In this document: piece by piece, positions 23,121 to 36,250 of the stretch
Position numbering within the stretch: the first letter of the stretch is position 1
Layout of the letters: each line of letters begins with the position of its first letter
DNA from: Globodera rostochiensis
Taxonomy: Eukaryota > Nematoda > Chromadorea > Rhabditida > Heteroderidae
Length of the DNA: 64,000 bases
Assembly: GCA_018350325.1 (NCBI GenBank)
Contig: JAEVLN010000029.1
Coordinates: 310,001-374,000 of the forward strand
Reading direction: 5' to 3'
Program-made: the position numbers and the translations under genes
Notes under the pieces: generated by a model
What the model saw: the letters and a program-made list of their open reading frames with translations, nothing else
What the model was told of the DNA's origin: nothing
The model's database searches: none

Positions 23121-25573
23121 TTTCAACCTATTTTTTCAAGAAATATTAATAAAATTGCGATATTTGCACAAGATTTTAGCAAAATGTGGTCAATTTTTAC
23201 CCTTTTTCTTACAAAATCAATCACAGAATAGAATTTTATTATTGAACAACAATTATCAATGTAAACAAAAATCAGAGTTCGATCGAAAAACGCTTCCAAG
23301 GTTATCATCTTATTCAAATCAATTTCTTCGACCAATTTGATCATATTCTCTTCGTGGCGCTGCTGCAATAAGGCCAGACCGTTTAGAATCGCTCCATTCT
23401 TCTAAAATACAGCCAATATACAAATTTTATATGTTTCTCAACTTTAAAAACATGAATAAGAGCATCATTTTTCTCATCATCTTCGTTGGTAATTCCACAA
23501 CTAGCTGAATATTTAAATTACATAAAAAATGCTAATCCTGCTTTAAGTAAAAATAAATTTATACAAAAAATGATTATATGGTTGATAGTCAATAAAAAAT
23601 CGTATATAAAATTGCTTAAAAAATTTTAACTAACCAACAAAAAAAATATATTAAAGAAAACGAGAAAGAAATAAAATTCACTAATTGTGTAAAAATAAAC
23701 AGTTACAAACATCAGATAAATAAGAAATAATAAAAATTAAAAAGAAGAGGCGTTGTCAGTTTTGTGGTGACGGAGGCGCATGGCGGCAGCACCAATATAC
23801 AAAGGGCAGGTGCTTGTATTACCCAGCAGGTTCTGGAGAAGAAAAGCCGGCTAATTTTGAAGTTGTCGAAAGTTATAAGTTACAGAAAAAAAAAACTTAC
23901 AGATGACCTTGACGAGCGGAAGGGCAAGTAGCATTCAAAATTGTTAAAATTTTCTTAAGTTTTACTAAAATTTAATGCGGATTTTGGTTGTGTATTTGTT
24001 TTTACCAAGAATAATTTAAGACAAAAATTTATGGCTAAAAGAAAAATTAATGAAAAAAATATAAATTTACAGGAGTTTATCTTGGCAAATATTCTTACTA
24101 TTCTAAGTAAAATCTCTGGCTGACTAAAATTAATATTAAAAACATTCATGTAAATTAAAATAATGCAGCAACAAATAAATATATTTTCGTTTTATTTATT
24201 TGATCTATTAACAAAATTAAAAAATCACAATGAAATGAAATCATACTTACAAACTCGCCGTTTTTATACCAAGTTATTTAATGACATGTAATTTCGTCAA
24301 ATAATAATTCTTTCAATTAAAAAATTATCTTCAAAATAGTCAAAAATTGCGGGCATCTCTGTTTGCATACTTCATCATTGGCGCGTTTCTTGTAATTGTG
24401 ATTGACTCCAGTTTCTGGATTTGGATTTTTTTGAAAACTTACTTATAATGCATTAACAATCGAAATACAATATTAAATTTATACTTAAAGTTTAAAATTA
24501 AAACAAAACAATATTCAAATGAGATAGCAAAATCTACTATAATGAGAAAAATTTCAGTGCGGCAATTTAAGCGCCAAAAACAATCGGGTTTAAAAGAAGA
24601 ATATAACGAATTTCTCATTAATTTATTATACGTGCTGCAGTTAATGACCGAGTTGCAAAAACAACAACCTGCTGAATCAAACTTATATTTTTGAATTAAA
24701 AAAATCTAAAAATGACTTTAAAAAAAACATTTGATCAAACTGTAATAAGAGTCCTACATAATTATTATTTAAAAATCTTAAAACAAGAAAATTATATTTC
24801 TTGGGTATCGGTAGCTTTCAGACAGCGCAAATTCACTGACTGCAAAATAAAATATTATTCAGAGCTTCCTTATGTCAATTAAATCCCTAAACAAAATATA
24901 TTTTGAAGAAAACACAAAAGCAAGAAAGAAATAAAATGTTTACTTTCATTTTTTATTTTTGTTCTCGTCCTTCAACTGAAGTTTAACATTAAATTTCCAA
25001 AAAATAGATAAACTAAACTTGGGTAAGTATTTAAAAATAAACCAAAAACAACGAGTAAAACTAAATTTCAATTACAAAAGTTAATTGTAGGAAATACAAA
25101 AAAAAAACGACGTTGGTCACGATTGGAGCATTACGGAAAAATTGTACACCAACATATTTGGAAATAATGGAGTTTAAAAGCTATTATAGTTTTGTAGTAA
25201 GTAGAATAAAAGATACTTAAAAATTATAAGCGCTAAATAAAAAACAAATCTTTTAGGCTTCGGATGAGTATAGAACACTCTCAAAGAGTTTTGTTCATGT
25301 TTTTCATAAATATTCGTTTTTTTGCAGTCTTAGCCCAGGAGCTCACGAATTGAGAATCTTTCGACCACATCGCCTTATATTAAAGAAAAATTACTCAACA
25401 AAAAAAAAGTAAAATTTAAAAATTAAATAAATTATCAAGAGATAAATTTAGTAAATTAAAAGAAAACTAACAGAAAGAAGATAAAACAAGCGTCTTACTT
25501 TTGATTTTCCTCAACTCAAAATGCAGCAAATTTAAACAATAATTATTATTATCCAAAAGTAAATTGATAAAAA

Positions 25574-25983
25574 ACTAGACGTGTGGACGCAGGAAGCGAT
25601 GGTTGGCTAGAAGCGAAAAATCTGAACGGATGCTACCGCTGTCAAACTGGCGCCCAGTTATCATTTGAATGTCGCACCGACTGGGGGAAAGCGCTTGCAA
25701 AAATTGAATGCGACGACGGAACCCTGTTCACCTCCAAGTGCAGCACTAACAGCACAGAACAGAAGGAAGTGCTGAATTTCGACTCTCCCGAGTCGACATG
25801 AGGTGCTCGTTAGACTGTCCAGCTGGACTGACAGAGTTTGACCTGATTGGGCAGCTCTACTACGTCCCGATTAAAAGCCGATCAAACTTTCGCCACCGCC
25901 AATCCGAAAAGTTGGAGCCGTCCGAAGCAAACTGTTTGGACTTCAATTTAAATATACAACAAGGAATAAATTTGTTATATTAA
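25574..25983 (+). pseudogene. Phlebovirus-type Gc glycoprotein fragment (retroelement env-like), frame-broken
   Basis: Two overlapping open frames on + are more GC-rich than their surroundings. The first (to TGA at 25799-25801) has the motif GCYRCQTGA and further Cys in ECRT, IECDD and TSKC. The second (from 25798) continues with CSLDCPAG and a G-Q-L-Y-Y string. This Cys/Gly pattern and order match part of the fusion glycoprotein of phleboviruses, which in nematodes is known as the env-like gene of some Bel/Pao-type LTR elements. The fragment covers about 130 residues, lacks both ends of the glycoprotein, needs a frame change near 25.79 kb, and no gag, polymerase or LTR is visible nearby. It is read as an old, inactive insertion. 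Confidence 0.6.
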
Positions 25984-28678
25984 ACAATTTAAAATGCTGT
26001 ATGTATAAGTAATTTAAATTTTTAAAGAAAATTATTAGCTAAAAATTATTGATTCGATATTGAAACTGCATTTTTACAATAAAACGACATGTTTAATTAA
26101 AGATATTCTGCTAAAATTTGTAAAATTATTTCAAATATTTAATCGTAATTTAAAGCCCTTATCAGCTTGAGAAGATACTGATTATTCCGATTAATGAAAA
26201 TATTTTTAAAGGATATTCAGAAATTTCAATTTTTGGTCAGCGAAATGAGGTTGAATATTTGAAAAAATCACAAATTTCTTAAATAAGAGTATTTTCGAAT
26301 GAATTTGGTCTAAAAGCAGAAAATCAGCGCATGATCTGCTCGCATTCCCTTTGATGTGATAAATAAATATATAAATATATAAAAATTTTACGGCTTACTA
26401 CATCAATAATTAATATTGAATAGTATGGTGAAAATCGATCAATGATTCAGTTGGAGTATGTATCATGATATTATAATAAAAATTATTTTAAGTTTTGTCG
26501 GCAAACGAGAAATGGATCCTTAATTTAAAATGAAGTTTAAATTGGTCAAAATAAGAAATGAAAGAGTAAATAAAACATATTCCAAACTTGGAGTTACTAA
26601 TTTGAATACAAATAAACAAAATTTAACAACTATGCTCTCGAATGAATAAATGATGTAATTGATTTAAGCACCAACAGGGTGCGGTTATTGTGAAAACCTT
26701 AATTAAAAATTATAAGCCAAATTCCAATTGTAAATGTATTTATGCATCAAGGTTGAAAAAGAGGAATAAACAAAAGTTGCTTAAGTTATTAATTAAAGAA
26801 TTTTTTTAAATAAAATTCTGGTACAGCAAAATTTCACCAACACTTTTAATAAAAATAAAACAAACTAAAGAACAGAGTCAAATAATAGTGATTATTTAAA
26901 ATAAAGCAAGAGTAGAATTTTTTAAAATTAAAAAATAGAATTGTATTTTAACATAAAAAAAATCACTTTTTTATGAACATTACTATTTAAGTTTTAATAA
27001 TTAGTTATCTTTGCATCAAAAGGCGATCTTAAAAGCCTTAAATACAAAAACCATCTAATAATGCGATATAAAAAATTATGAATATAACCGATACCATATT
27101 TGAAAAACTGTAATAAACCTTAAAAAAATATCCTGTATGGGAAACATGAAGAACATTAATATTTACATACCTATTATATGAACCAAAAAAATGAACAGAA
27201 TTGAAGTTTTTGCATAAAATTAATTATTATCTTTGTTTATTTAAAATTGAATTGTGTATAAGATGGTTGCTTGGTTTGTCTCGAACCAACAACACTATGG
27301 AGGGATTGGCATTCAGTTTGCAATTGCATTTAACAAACTATTTAAAAACAACTAAATGAAAAAACAATCTCAAATACATTTATGCAATGAAATAACCTAC
27401 CTGCACGGTGATCAAATTGTCGACATCGACAATTTAAAATTGCAAAGATTCAATAAAGTGCTGTAATACAAAATATAATATACGCAAATATAATAATAAT
27501 ATTATTTTATGCATAAAAAATTTAACATTAATTCGATTAAACAATTTTATGAACACTTTTCGAATAATTAAAGGTTAAACTTATAGGACTCTTTGTCTTA
27601 AAATTAGAATAAAAGAAATTTTTAATAAATTACTAATTGTTTAAAAGCAATAAAAATTATATATGAACATTAAGTTGGTTGTTGAAAAAGATTTAAAAGT
27701 AATTTTTTACAGTGTTTAATAAATAAAGTACGAAAGCTTTTTAAAAAACATAATATATACAAATTTAGCAACCAGTGAAAAGCAATTTATCTCTTAAAAG
27801 TACAAAATTTTTTTAAAAATTAACTATTTAAAAATAAGCTAAAAACGTAATTCACAGTTTATTGTTTCGACTGAGAGCAGCTTAATTAATATAAATAACT
27901 TTAAATTATTAATAAATACAAAAAGTGTATGAGTGATTTGTGTTGCGCTTTACGCTAGCAAAACCAATCGTTCGGTGTGCTAATTTGTAGAGCAGCTGAG
28001 CGAGATAAAAAAGTTGCCGAAAGTTTCAAACGAATTAAGAAAGACAAACTTGACGAAAACAAAACGAAATAATATTTATAAATAAAAAGTATGCAAAAAA
28101 ATGTTTATCAATTCTTTTGTAAATGCTAATGGATACAAGAAATAAGAAAAATATTGCCTTTAATATATTGATGCTTATTACGAGAAAAACCATTTTGCAT
28201 TAAAGATTTTCAATTATATCAATAAATTAATTTATAAATGGAAAATGGCAAATGATATATTTTACGCATGTCGAGGATTACAGAGGAAATGGTAACTAAA
28301 ATGAATTAAAAATGCAAAAACTGCAAAATTTATGGCGTTTAATGTTTATTGATGAAAATAATAATAAAATTCAAAACCCAATTAATCTCGATAATAAACT
28401 CTTTAAATTTCTACTCAAATATTCTATAAAAATTATGGGCTTACTGAAGTGAACGTTTATGCAAACACGTTCGCTTAACACGTTTTCAACTCAGAAAAAA
28501 AGACTTATTTTTTAAATGAAAATTTGACCATTCCAAACAAAATGATGAGAAAAATCTTAGTTATCTTTCTAATTAAAAAGCCGACATATGAAACAGAATT
28601 AAAATTAAAAAAGCAAAAGACGAAATGAATTAAATATAATATAAAATATACTTATGCCATATAAATTGCGCGGAATAA

Positions 28679-28849
28679 GCTAAACGGTTTAATTATCTGT
28701 ACGAAATGCAGAAAATAAACTTTAATTTTAGCAATATTAACAAAGCAATTGCATGGAATGTCGGACCGATCTACTGGGTACCATATGGCATGGATGCCAG
28801 CAAACAAGCGGAAAAGCTTGAATACGCCTCACTAGAGGCGTTCGAATAG
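28679..28849 (+). CDS. Candidate small ORF or last exon, up to 56 codons
   Basis: An open + frame runs from 28679 to TAG at 28847-28849, with an ATG at 28706 and an acceptor-like TTTTAG at about 28731. The GC-rich half reads NVGPIYWVPYGMDASKQAEK and ends EYASLEAFE. Aromatic and charged residues are mixed as in a folded protein, and no donor precedes the stop. No family is recognised. Confidence 0.4.
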   Translation, partial: AKRFNYLYEMQKINFNFSNINKAIAWNVGPIYWVPYGMDASKQAEKLEYASLEAFE

Positions 28850-29541
28850 AAAGTTTCATATATAAATTTATAATACCAAAAACTTCATCTTCGCATCAAA
28901 AGTTTCAATAACGCCGCGACATTGACTACCATTATAAAAATTTAATTATAACTTTAGTAAATTGCTTAAATATATATAAATAATGTAAAAAAAATCAAAG
29001 GAAAATTTTTATTTTATAAACAAAGAAAAACAAAATTAAATTTTTTATTAAATTCAAGAATGGGATTAATAAACTATGGTCTTGGAAAGAAAAATATTTA
29101 AAAAAACATTTTTAATTAGATTTCAAAAAAATATAAGGATAATTGATGATGAGACCAAACCAATTAAAAAATGTAAAAATTTAAGAAAAATATTAGCCCT
29201 CCAAAAATTTGTTATTTCTCTTTAAAGAATAACGCAAATCAAAGCTTTTGAAACAATAGATTAAATTGTTATCAAAATAATAACTAATTTGCATAATCAT
29301 TTCAATGGTAACAATAAGTCAAAAATGTTATAAATCTGTAACCAACAGCGAGGTGGACAGACAAAGTATTTAGATTTATTTAAACTAAATCTAGAGCCAT
29401 ATGCAAACGATGCTTGGTTTTCAAAATAAAAATTCTACTGTGCCTGTTCTTTGATTGTTTTAGGATTGAAATAAATAACCTTTATTTTAAATATATTAAT
29501 GAAAAAATAACAAAATCAAAATATAATAACGTGACAAAGTC

Positions 29542-29712
29542 TTGAGTGCGGCAAAATCGGATTTGCGGATCCCGGGATTACAAATCAAAATCTCGTGCGG
29601 GATCGGATTTGCGGAATTAATCCCGCAAATCCAACAAATCGCAAAAAATGCGGGATTGCGGCGCGGGATCCCGCAAAAATCCCGCGCGGGATCAATCCCG
29701 CGCCGCACTCTA
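29542..29712. mobile_element. Small hAT-like MITE, 171 bp
   Basis: The ends TTGAGTGCGGC and GCCGCACTCTA are inverted copies. The interior consists of GCGGGATC/GATCCCGC units arranged as nested inverted repeats. The flanks ACAAAGTC and CTAAAGTC match at 6 of 8 bases, consistent with a degraded 8-bp duplication. The open frames in both directions across it reflect the repeats. Confidence 0.6.
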
Positions 29713-31941
29713 CTAAAGTCCATGACGATGTTTTGGGAATGGAAGAAGGGGTCAACAGGGGATGAGATCACTTACCCGAAGAGTTTACTCAAGTGGTGAA
29801 TAGAGTGGGCAAAACAATGACATATGATGAAAATTATAGCAACTCAGCACATACATCATCAGCACACCAATAAAAGCTTATTCACAAAGTCTCTAAGCCA
29901 AATTTGCAATTCCTGCCCGTTATTAATTAGGATACTCAAAGACTCAAAAAAAATTAATTAAAATTTCAAACGACTGGTTAATTAATACTTATAAATCTTT
30001 TTCTAAGAAGAAAATATGCTTCGCCGAGAAGTCAAAAGTTGATTAAACTAAATAATATTTTTGCTGAATCCACATTTAGGAGAAGTCAAAATAAAATGTT
30101 GTAATTAAATTCTTTGAATGCCCGTTCGATTATAATCAAACCCAATATTTAAACTAATTCGCAATGAGAAACAATGGGCAACTAACACAAAGTACTTGCT
30201 TTAAATGCCCAATATAATCAATCGCACCAAGAAATCAACCACGCCGGGAACGTCGTAGAAGTCGATGCCATCGAGCAAAAAGAAATAAGGAAAAAGAACT
30301 TCCTTGCAAATATTAAAACACTTAATATGTTAAAAATTCACATATAAATAATATACAATCCAATATTAATTGTTCACTTGAACTTAAATACAAACATACT
30401 TATTCAAAGTTGTAAGAGTAATATATTATATGAAGAAAAATCAAGATCATATAAGAATATTTTGCATAAATTAATAAAATAAATTACTCTATTTATTTTT
30501 TGTTTTAATAAATACATTATAATGACTCGAAATATCCGCTATCATGATCGATAAAATGTTATTTTTTGAATTTTGGGCGTCAACCAAAACCAATTAAAAT
30601 GAACACTCAAACGACAAATACTTAAAGATCAGCAGTTATCAGTATAATTTAAAATAACTTATTTCAATAAAGTAATATTTTCAATGAATTTTTTGTTTAC
30701 ATTAAATGTTTGAGCGCAGCATTATCAAAATAACGGTTTAATGACACGTGATGATTATATCAAAAAATATTATTTTACAAGCCCATTGCCATAATATCGA
30801 AACTTAACAAATTACATTAAATATGCAAATTCTGTTATAATTTCAAAACACTAGAAATGTTAACAAAAGGGCACCCTTGAGGCACAGAAACCATAATTAT
30901 ACAAATCAAAAACAAAAATAATATTATCAAAAATCTAAATTTTTAATTTAGTAGCGTTTTGTTATTAATTTTCAGCAGAAAACATCACAATACAAAGATT
31001 TAAAACCCGATCTCGAATTTATCATTTGCCAGACACAACATTTTAGGTGTGCCCTATAAGCACAAGAAACATTTTGCGGACGAACACTCATCCAGCAACA
31101 TTGTGCTCAGTTTTTGGAGTACCAGTAATTATCGACTTTCGCATTCTCTACCAATACTCAAGTTTAAATTCAGCAGCTATAAAATGAATTAATACAACGC
31201 AATAATCATAAAATAAGTTAACAATAAAAAAGTTTTTGAAATAAATAATCTAATAACCTTAACATTTTGCAATAAAAATGTATTAAAAAAAATCATACAT
31301 AATGTTAAAAAACGGTTTTAGTAAAAGAATAGGTAACTTATGAAAAGGCATGATGGTGAAATTTATTAACTAATTTTGATAAATATTTAGCTTTTTATTT
31401 TTTAGATTCGACAAATTAATTGTAATGAAGTGATTATTAAATAATCTAACTGTTGAAATTTTGCATTACGTCCTTCAAATTACAATATCGTAACTTTTGG
31501 GTAATTTTTATCTTATTGCTCTTTGAGGTCACGGATTAGTGTAGTATTAATATTTTATAGAAGCATCTTTTAATTGATATTTGTGTATTTCATTTTGGAA
31601 GATGAAGCATCTGATCAATTCAACTTGGGTTGCAAATAATGTATGTTTTTTGTTTTCATAAACATCATTCGGCATCAATTTTTGGCAAGTTGCAGGGAGT
31701 ATACATTTATTAGTTCACCGGCAAATTATTAAAATTACAGATATTTTAAATTATTTTACATATCTCTGCTAATAAATAAGAAATTAACCGTCAATTATTG
31801 AAACAGTCGTTTTTCCTTGACATAATTAATTACTACCAAAATATTTCATTATTTGTTTGTTGGTTTTATGGTTTTAACATTGGGTCAAATAATTATATTA
31901 AAATTTTGAAAGGGTTGTCAACTTTTAGTGAAAACATAACA

Positions 31942-32118
31942 TTATATTAATTTCTTATATCTTGTTTTATTCATTTTATACTCGTTTCTAATTTTTTCAG
32001 GGTCACATTCATGATCTGATTTACACAGCATCGTTGTTTGTCGCTGACAATACATCCTATCTTCAGTACTTAAAACACTTCTGTATCTTGTTGTAGCTAA
32101 AGGTTCGCCAGTGAATGC
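31942..32118 (-). CDS. Candidate exon, 58 codons, four Cys
   Basis: On the - strand a frame opens after TGA at 32119 and ends at TAA (31942-31944). It contains TTRYRSVLSTEDRMYCQRQT, then MLCKSDHECDPEKI, then a Lys/Asn-rich end. The density of charged residues and three closely spaced Cys look protein-like. The same island on + follows a good TTTTTTCAG acceptor at about 31998 and is open for about 32 codons, so the strand is not proven. No family is recognised. Confidence 0.35.
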   Translation of the reverse strand, partial: AFTGEPLATTRYRSVLSTEDRMYCQRQTTMLCKSDHECDPEKIRNEYKMNKTRYKKLI

Positions 32119-32396
32119 TCAATTCACGGTCATGCTCTGCGTCGGTTGCATACAATTGCAGCTATTTCATAAGGTTTAAATTTTAAGATTTTAACTGATG
32201 TTAATTATTCATTTTAATTTAGTTAAATTTCCATTTGTTTTAAAAGTGTAATGATATCAAATTAATTAAATTTTTAAAAGAATCTAATTTTTTTTTAGTT
32301 TATTTCTAGTAAATATTCATTTTTGTGAAACGCTTTGCGGATCGTCGATTGCACACGATTCTGCCAATTTCATATGGCCGCTCAGCTCGAAATCGT

Positions 32397-32645
32397 CGTT
32401 GTATGCGGTTATTTATGCGTTATTTATACGGTTTTTTATGCGGTTGTATTTTTTTTTATTTCGCAGAAGGTAAAGGCGTGCGGCCGAAGTTGTCCAGAGA
32501 GACATTACTATGTTCGAACACCCGTGCTCTTTTTTTTAGATCAACCGTTTTTTATACGGTTTTATGCAATTTTTATGCGGTTTTCATGCGGGTATTTATG
32601 CCGGGTTTTATGCGGTTTTTTGTGCAGTTATTTATGCGCTTTTTC
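32397..32645. repeat. TTTATGCGGT-type minisatellite in two arrays
   Basis: About four imperfect units of TTTATGCGGTTA lie at 32397-32450 and about eight at 32548-32645. They are separated by a unique GC-rich stretch containing AAGGCGTGCGGCCGAAG. The long + open frames across the locus are explained by the repeat. Confidence 0.65.
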
Positions 32646-35195
32646 AATGTAATTTTATTTCTTGGATGCAATTTGTATAATTTATTTTCTGTTTATATTT
32701 TAAGATTTAAACTGTTTAATTATTCCTTTTTAATCCAATGATTTAAAAGTATAACGAATATGCTTATCCAAATCTCAGAAGAAGATCTATTGTGTTTGTT
32801 TTATTACAATTAATATTACTCTTTTTTTTATGTGTATTTTTACAAGTTTTAAGCTTTTGTGTTTTTCTTACTGTGATAGTATAAAATCCTAACTTTTTTG
32901 TTTTCCTGTATTGTGATTAATCTCAACCATATTTTTTTTTAATATTTTATATTTGCTACATTTTTCCATTATTTTTTTGTGCTATTTACGTTTTTTATTT
33001 TATTTAATATAAAAATATGTTATGAGTTGTTTTTTTATATTGGGGTACGATTGAAGGTTTCATAGCACATTAATTGCTGACTATAAATTAGTGTTTTACT
33101 TTGATAGACACATGCACTTATTTAATAGTTATTATATTTGGGATGAATTTTCAATTTATAGTATTTTTGTGTCAAACGTTTTTCGCTTAAGTTTTTTTAT
33201 AAATTTATTTTTTTATTTATTTAGTTAAATTTTTGGCCATCTGCATCCGTTTCTACCGGAACTCCACCTCCTCTGATGCGAATTGAAGGCCGTTGTCCGT
33301 ACCGGTGTATTGGGAGGTTTTCCATATGAATGTAAGACTTTTTTATAATTGGACAATTAATGTAAATAATATTTTATGTTTTGTTCTTATAATATTATAA
33401 GCTTGTGATGCGTTAAACGTTTTTTTTGCAAAGTTTGTTTGCTATAATGTATAGGCAATATATATGCTTACTCGGAATTTTGGTTTTTAAATTATAAATA
33501 AAGAATAATATAAAGTAAAAATCTGACAAATTTTTGATTCTAAAACTATCAATTTTCTGTTTGAAATTTGTATTAAACGTCGTGCTGTCAATTAGTTTTG
33601 GTGTTTTTTTCAAAAATGGATGAAATTCAAGTTTGGTTTAATAATCATTATTAGATTTGTAATGTTTTCATCTACGCATCGGACAGTATGTATTGTTGAT
33701 TTTTGGGGAACGAAGAAAAAGGTTGTCAGTCAATGTCAACACTGGCCATTGTCGTGCGCTTTTGGATGTAATTTAAATATTTGTTTATTACTAAATTTAG
33801 TTATGGATACTTTGTTTTTAATTTCTCGTTGTTTTAATTACTTTCTCAAACTTTAACGGTTGAATTTTTATTAATCGATTTTTTAGATATATGTGATTGT
33901 TAAAACTTCTTTTCTTGTTAATAATTCTGCTTGCATTTATTATGCAAGTCGTGCGCTACATCGAATTACACTTTTTATTCTAATATTATAATATTTTCTT
34001 TTGAGCATAAGTAATCGTATAATCTATGGACACTGTTTCTTTTTAGCCAATATAAAGTTTCTTGTGTTTAAATAAATATAATCAGCGTTGATGTCTTGAC
34101 GAATTATAGCGTAATCAGACAATTAATCATTGCTTCCTTGTTAAATAAATTATAATTTCAAAATCTTTATTTTTTACCTTTTTATATGACCTTGGTGAGG
34201 ATAGTGCCATATTTAGTTCACATGCCCTTGAGTAACATGTGTTATATTTTTTTTATGTGCCAATTGTCGAGCGCTTTATTTCTTCAGGGAGGCTTCAGCG
34301 CATGCTGACACTTTCCGTTGGAGCCGTGAAGCTGTAGCAGTGTTCGTTCCAATTGCCTACAGTTTTTAAATGTGAAATAAAGGAGGCAAATTTTATACTA
34401 TTAAATTTAAAATAATAATATCCACTTGAATTATTAGTCTTATTATTATTATAATCTTTTTAATTTAAGTGATCTTTTATATTTTGTAAAATTTTATGAC
34501 TTGCTTGGATTAATACAACATTGAAACCACAGTATTTTCGATTATTTTTTAAAACATGTTAAGTGCTAGTTAAATTTTTTTTTTAATTTATGCATATTAA
34601 TGAATCAATATGTCACATAATGTTTTTAAAAAAAATAAAATGATGTTAAATTTGAGGTGTTACGTGATTGTCTTCGCCAACCTGGCTTACGTCGAAGACG
34701 TGCTATTATCTTCAATGGCTTGGAAATTTGTATTCCGTATAATTAGATCAATACGAATTCTAATTTTTATTTATGATTAGCGTTTAATTGTACTGTAATT
34801 TACACATATGTTCAAATTGTCAAAATAGTAGATCGATTATTTTTTAATGCCTTTTGCAAAATTATTATTTTGATTAAAAAATAAAGTTTTTTTTGAATTA
34901 AAAGCAAATAAACTAAGTGTTCTGATTAGACATATAAATTATTTTCTATAAATAAAGCATAAATAAAAAAATAAAAATAGCCAACAAATTTTCAATATGA
35001 GCAAAAAACGATTTTTCGTCTCCAATATGTTGCCCCCAATTCGCGTAAAAGTCTTAGATATGTAAGTTTGTTTGTCAAAATTGTCTTATACTTTCATAAA
35101 TTTTATATTCCCTTTTGGCAACTGGCGATATCCTTGCTTTGACTATATGTTTAAATTAAAGTAATTTTTTTATTTAATTTTCAGTTTGTTCCTGT

Positions 35196-35333
35196 TCAAA
35201 ATCCTATTAACTGCTTCTGCGAGTGGCGAATTCGGATAGTGCTAACAACGACCATACGGAGTCCCTTCGTACCACTTTCGTCTTCGGATGAACTTGTCGT
35301 TGTGTTTTGTTCTAGATATATTGACAAAGCAAA
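35196..35333 (-). CDS. Candidate exon, 45 codons
   Basis: A - strand frame, open from a TAA at 35334 to TGA at 35196-35198, reads EQNTTTSSSEDESGTKGLRM and then VVVSTIRIRHSQKQ. On + the island follows a canonical TAATTTTCAG acceptor at 35184 and is open for about 50 codons, so strand assignment is open. No family is recognised. Confidence 0.3.
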   Translation of the reverse strand, partial: FALSIYLEQNTTTSSSEDESGTKGLRMVVVSTIRIRHSQKQLIGF

Positions 35334-35639
35334 TTAATTTAGATTCATATCAGTTTTAAAAATAATGTTTTTATTTATCTTTAATTATCACGCAAAAGAC
35401 TGCGCAATTGACGCAGAAATACACGTGTCCGCAATTTGGCAATACAATTCTGTGGAAAATTGATAAATTAAAATTTTTTAATGTGTGAATTAAAGAATTC
35501 ATTTGTTGTAAGTCTTTTAGTGTTTAATTCATATGCCTTTAATAAAACAAATGATTGCTTATTTGTTCGTTTTCTATATTTATTTAATCAAGCACAATTT
35601 TCTTGTTTTATTTTGTACTGTTATTGTCTAACAGTTATG

Positions 35640-36250
35640 TATTTTATCCTTACTTTGACACACCTTTGCTTTTGGTCCCATCAATGTCCAGCTTTTCTGA
35701 ACGAGCGCTGTTGTGCCATCTCGAGTAGTTAATAAATTAAGAAAAAAGTATTAATTTTTTTGGGTTGCCAAGTTTGTTAAAGGCGACGCAAAAACCAAAC
35801 TTTTTAATTTATTTGGTCTGTTGTAATTAAAATATCAAATTAATCGATTAAAAGCATTTTAAGGAACTTATGTTAAATATTATTTAATTTTATCATTTTG
35901 ACTTCATTTTTTTTTCTTTTATTAAACCATTCATTTTAATTAATGTTTCGTTGAGCTTATATATTGTTGAGCATAAACCCTCTATTATTTTATTAAAAAG
36001 TTTATTTTACATGGTCACTCAAACATTTTTTATTTTAGATATATTTGGTTTTAAACATTTTTTCACATACATAGTAGCAAGATTAATTTATAAGATTAAA
36101 ACGAAATCACTTAGATTATTTTAATTATTTCATTTTGTCCCTTGTGATCAATGGTCCAGCTTTTTGAACGCGTACCGTGCCGTTTTGCCATCTGGAGTAG
36201 TTATTTAAATTAAGTAAAAATTAATATTTTTTGGGGTTGTCAAATTTATG
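35640..36250. repeat. Tandemly duplicated island, about 480-bp period
   Basis: Two copies (about 35680-35790 and 36145-36245) share TCAATG(G)TCCAGCTTTT, TGAACG, a TGCCATCT box, GAGTAGTTA and a following AAATTAAG...TTTTTTGGGGTTG-like stretch. On the - strand both begin with the reading NYSRW followed by H/Q-N. The copies differ by several indels between these boxes, so they do not share one frame throughout. Confidence 0.65.

Larger units (their letters stand above)
20330..31290. other. A-rich strand-asymmetric block A2
   Basis: The + strand is A-rich for about 11 kb. It holds short + strand open frames in GC islands (20677-20856, 21496-21603, 28679-28849), a hAT-like MITE, a composite GGGACGG-type repeat, a G-rich array and a glycoprotein fragment. 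The long stretches 23.1-25.5, 26.0-28.6 and 29.8-31.3 kb show only AT-rich DNA with isolated weak islands (for example 23740-23850, 27260-27310 and 31040-31150), in which nothing is recognised. Confidence 0.55.

Noticed and set aside
31980..32090. + strand exon after a TTTTTTCAG acceptor
   Set aside because: The frame is open for only about 32 codons and the - strand reading is longer and more protein-like. The acceptor-like string is expected in T-rich DNA.
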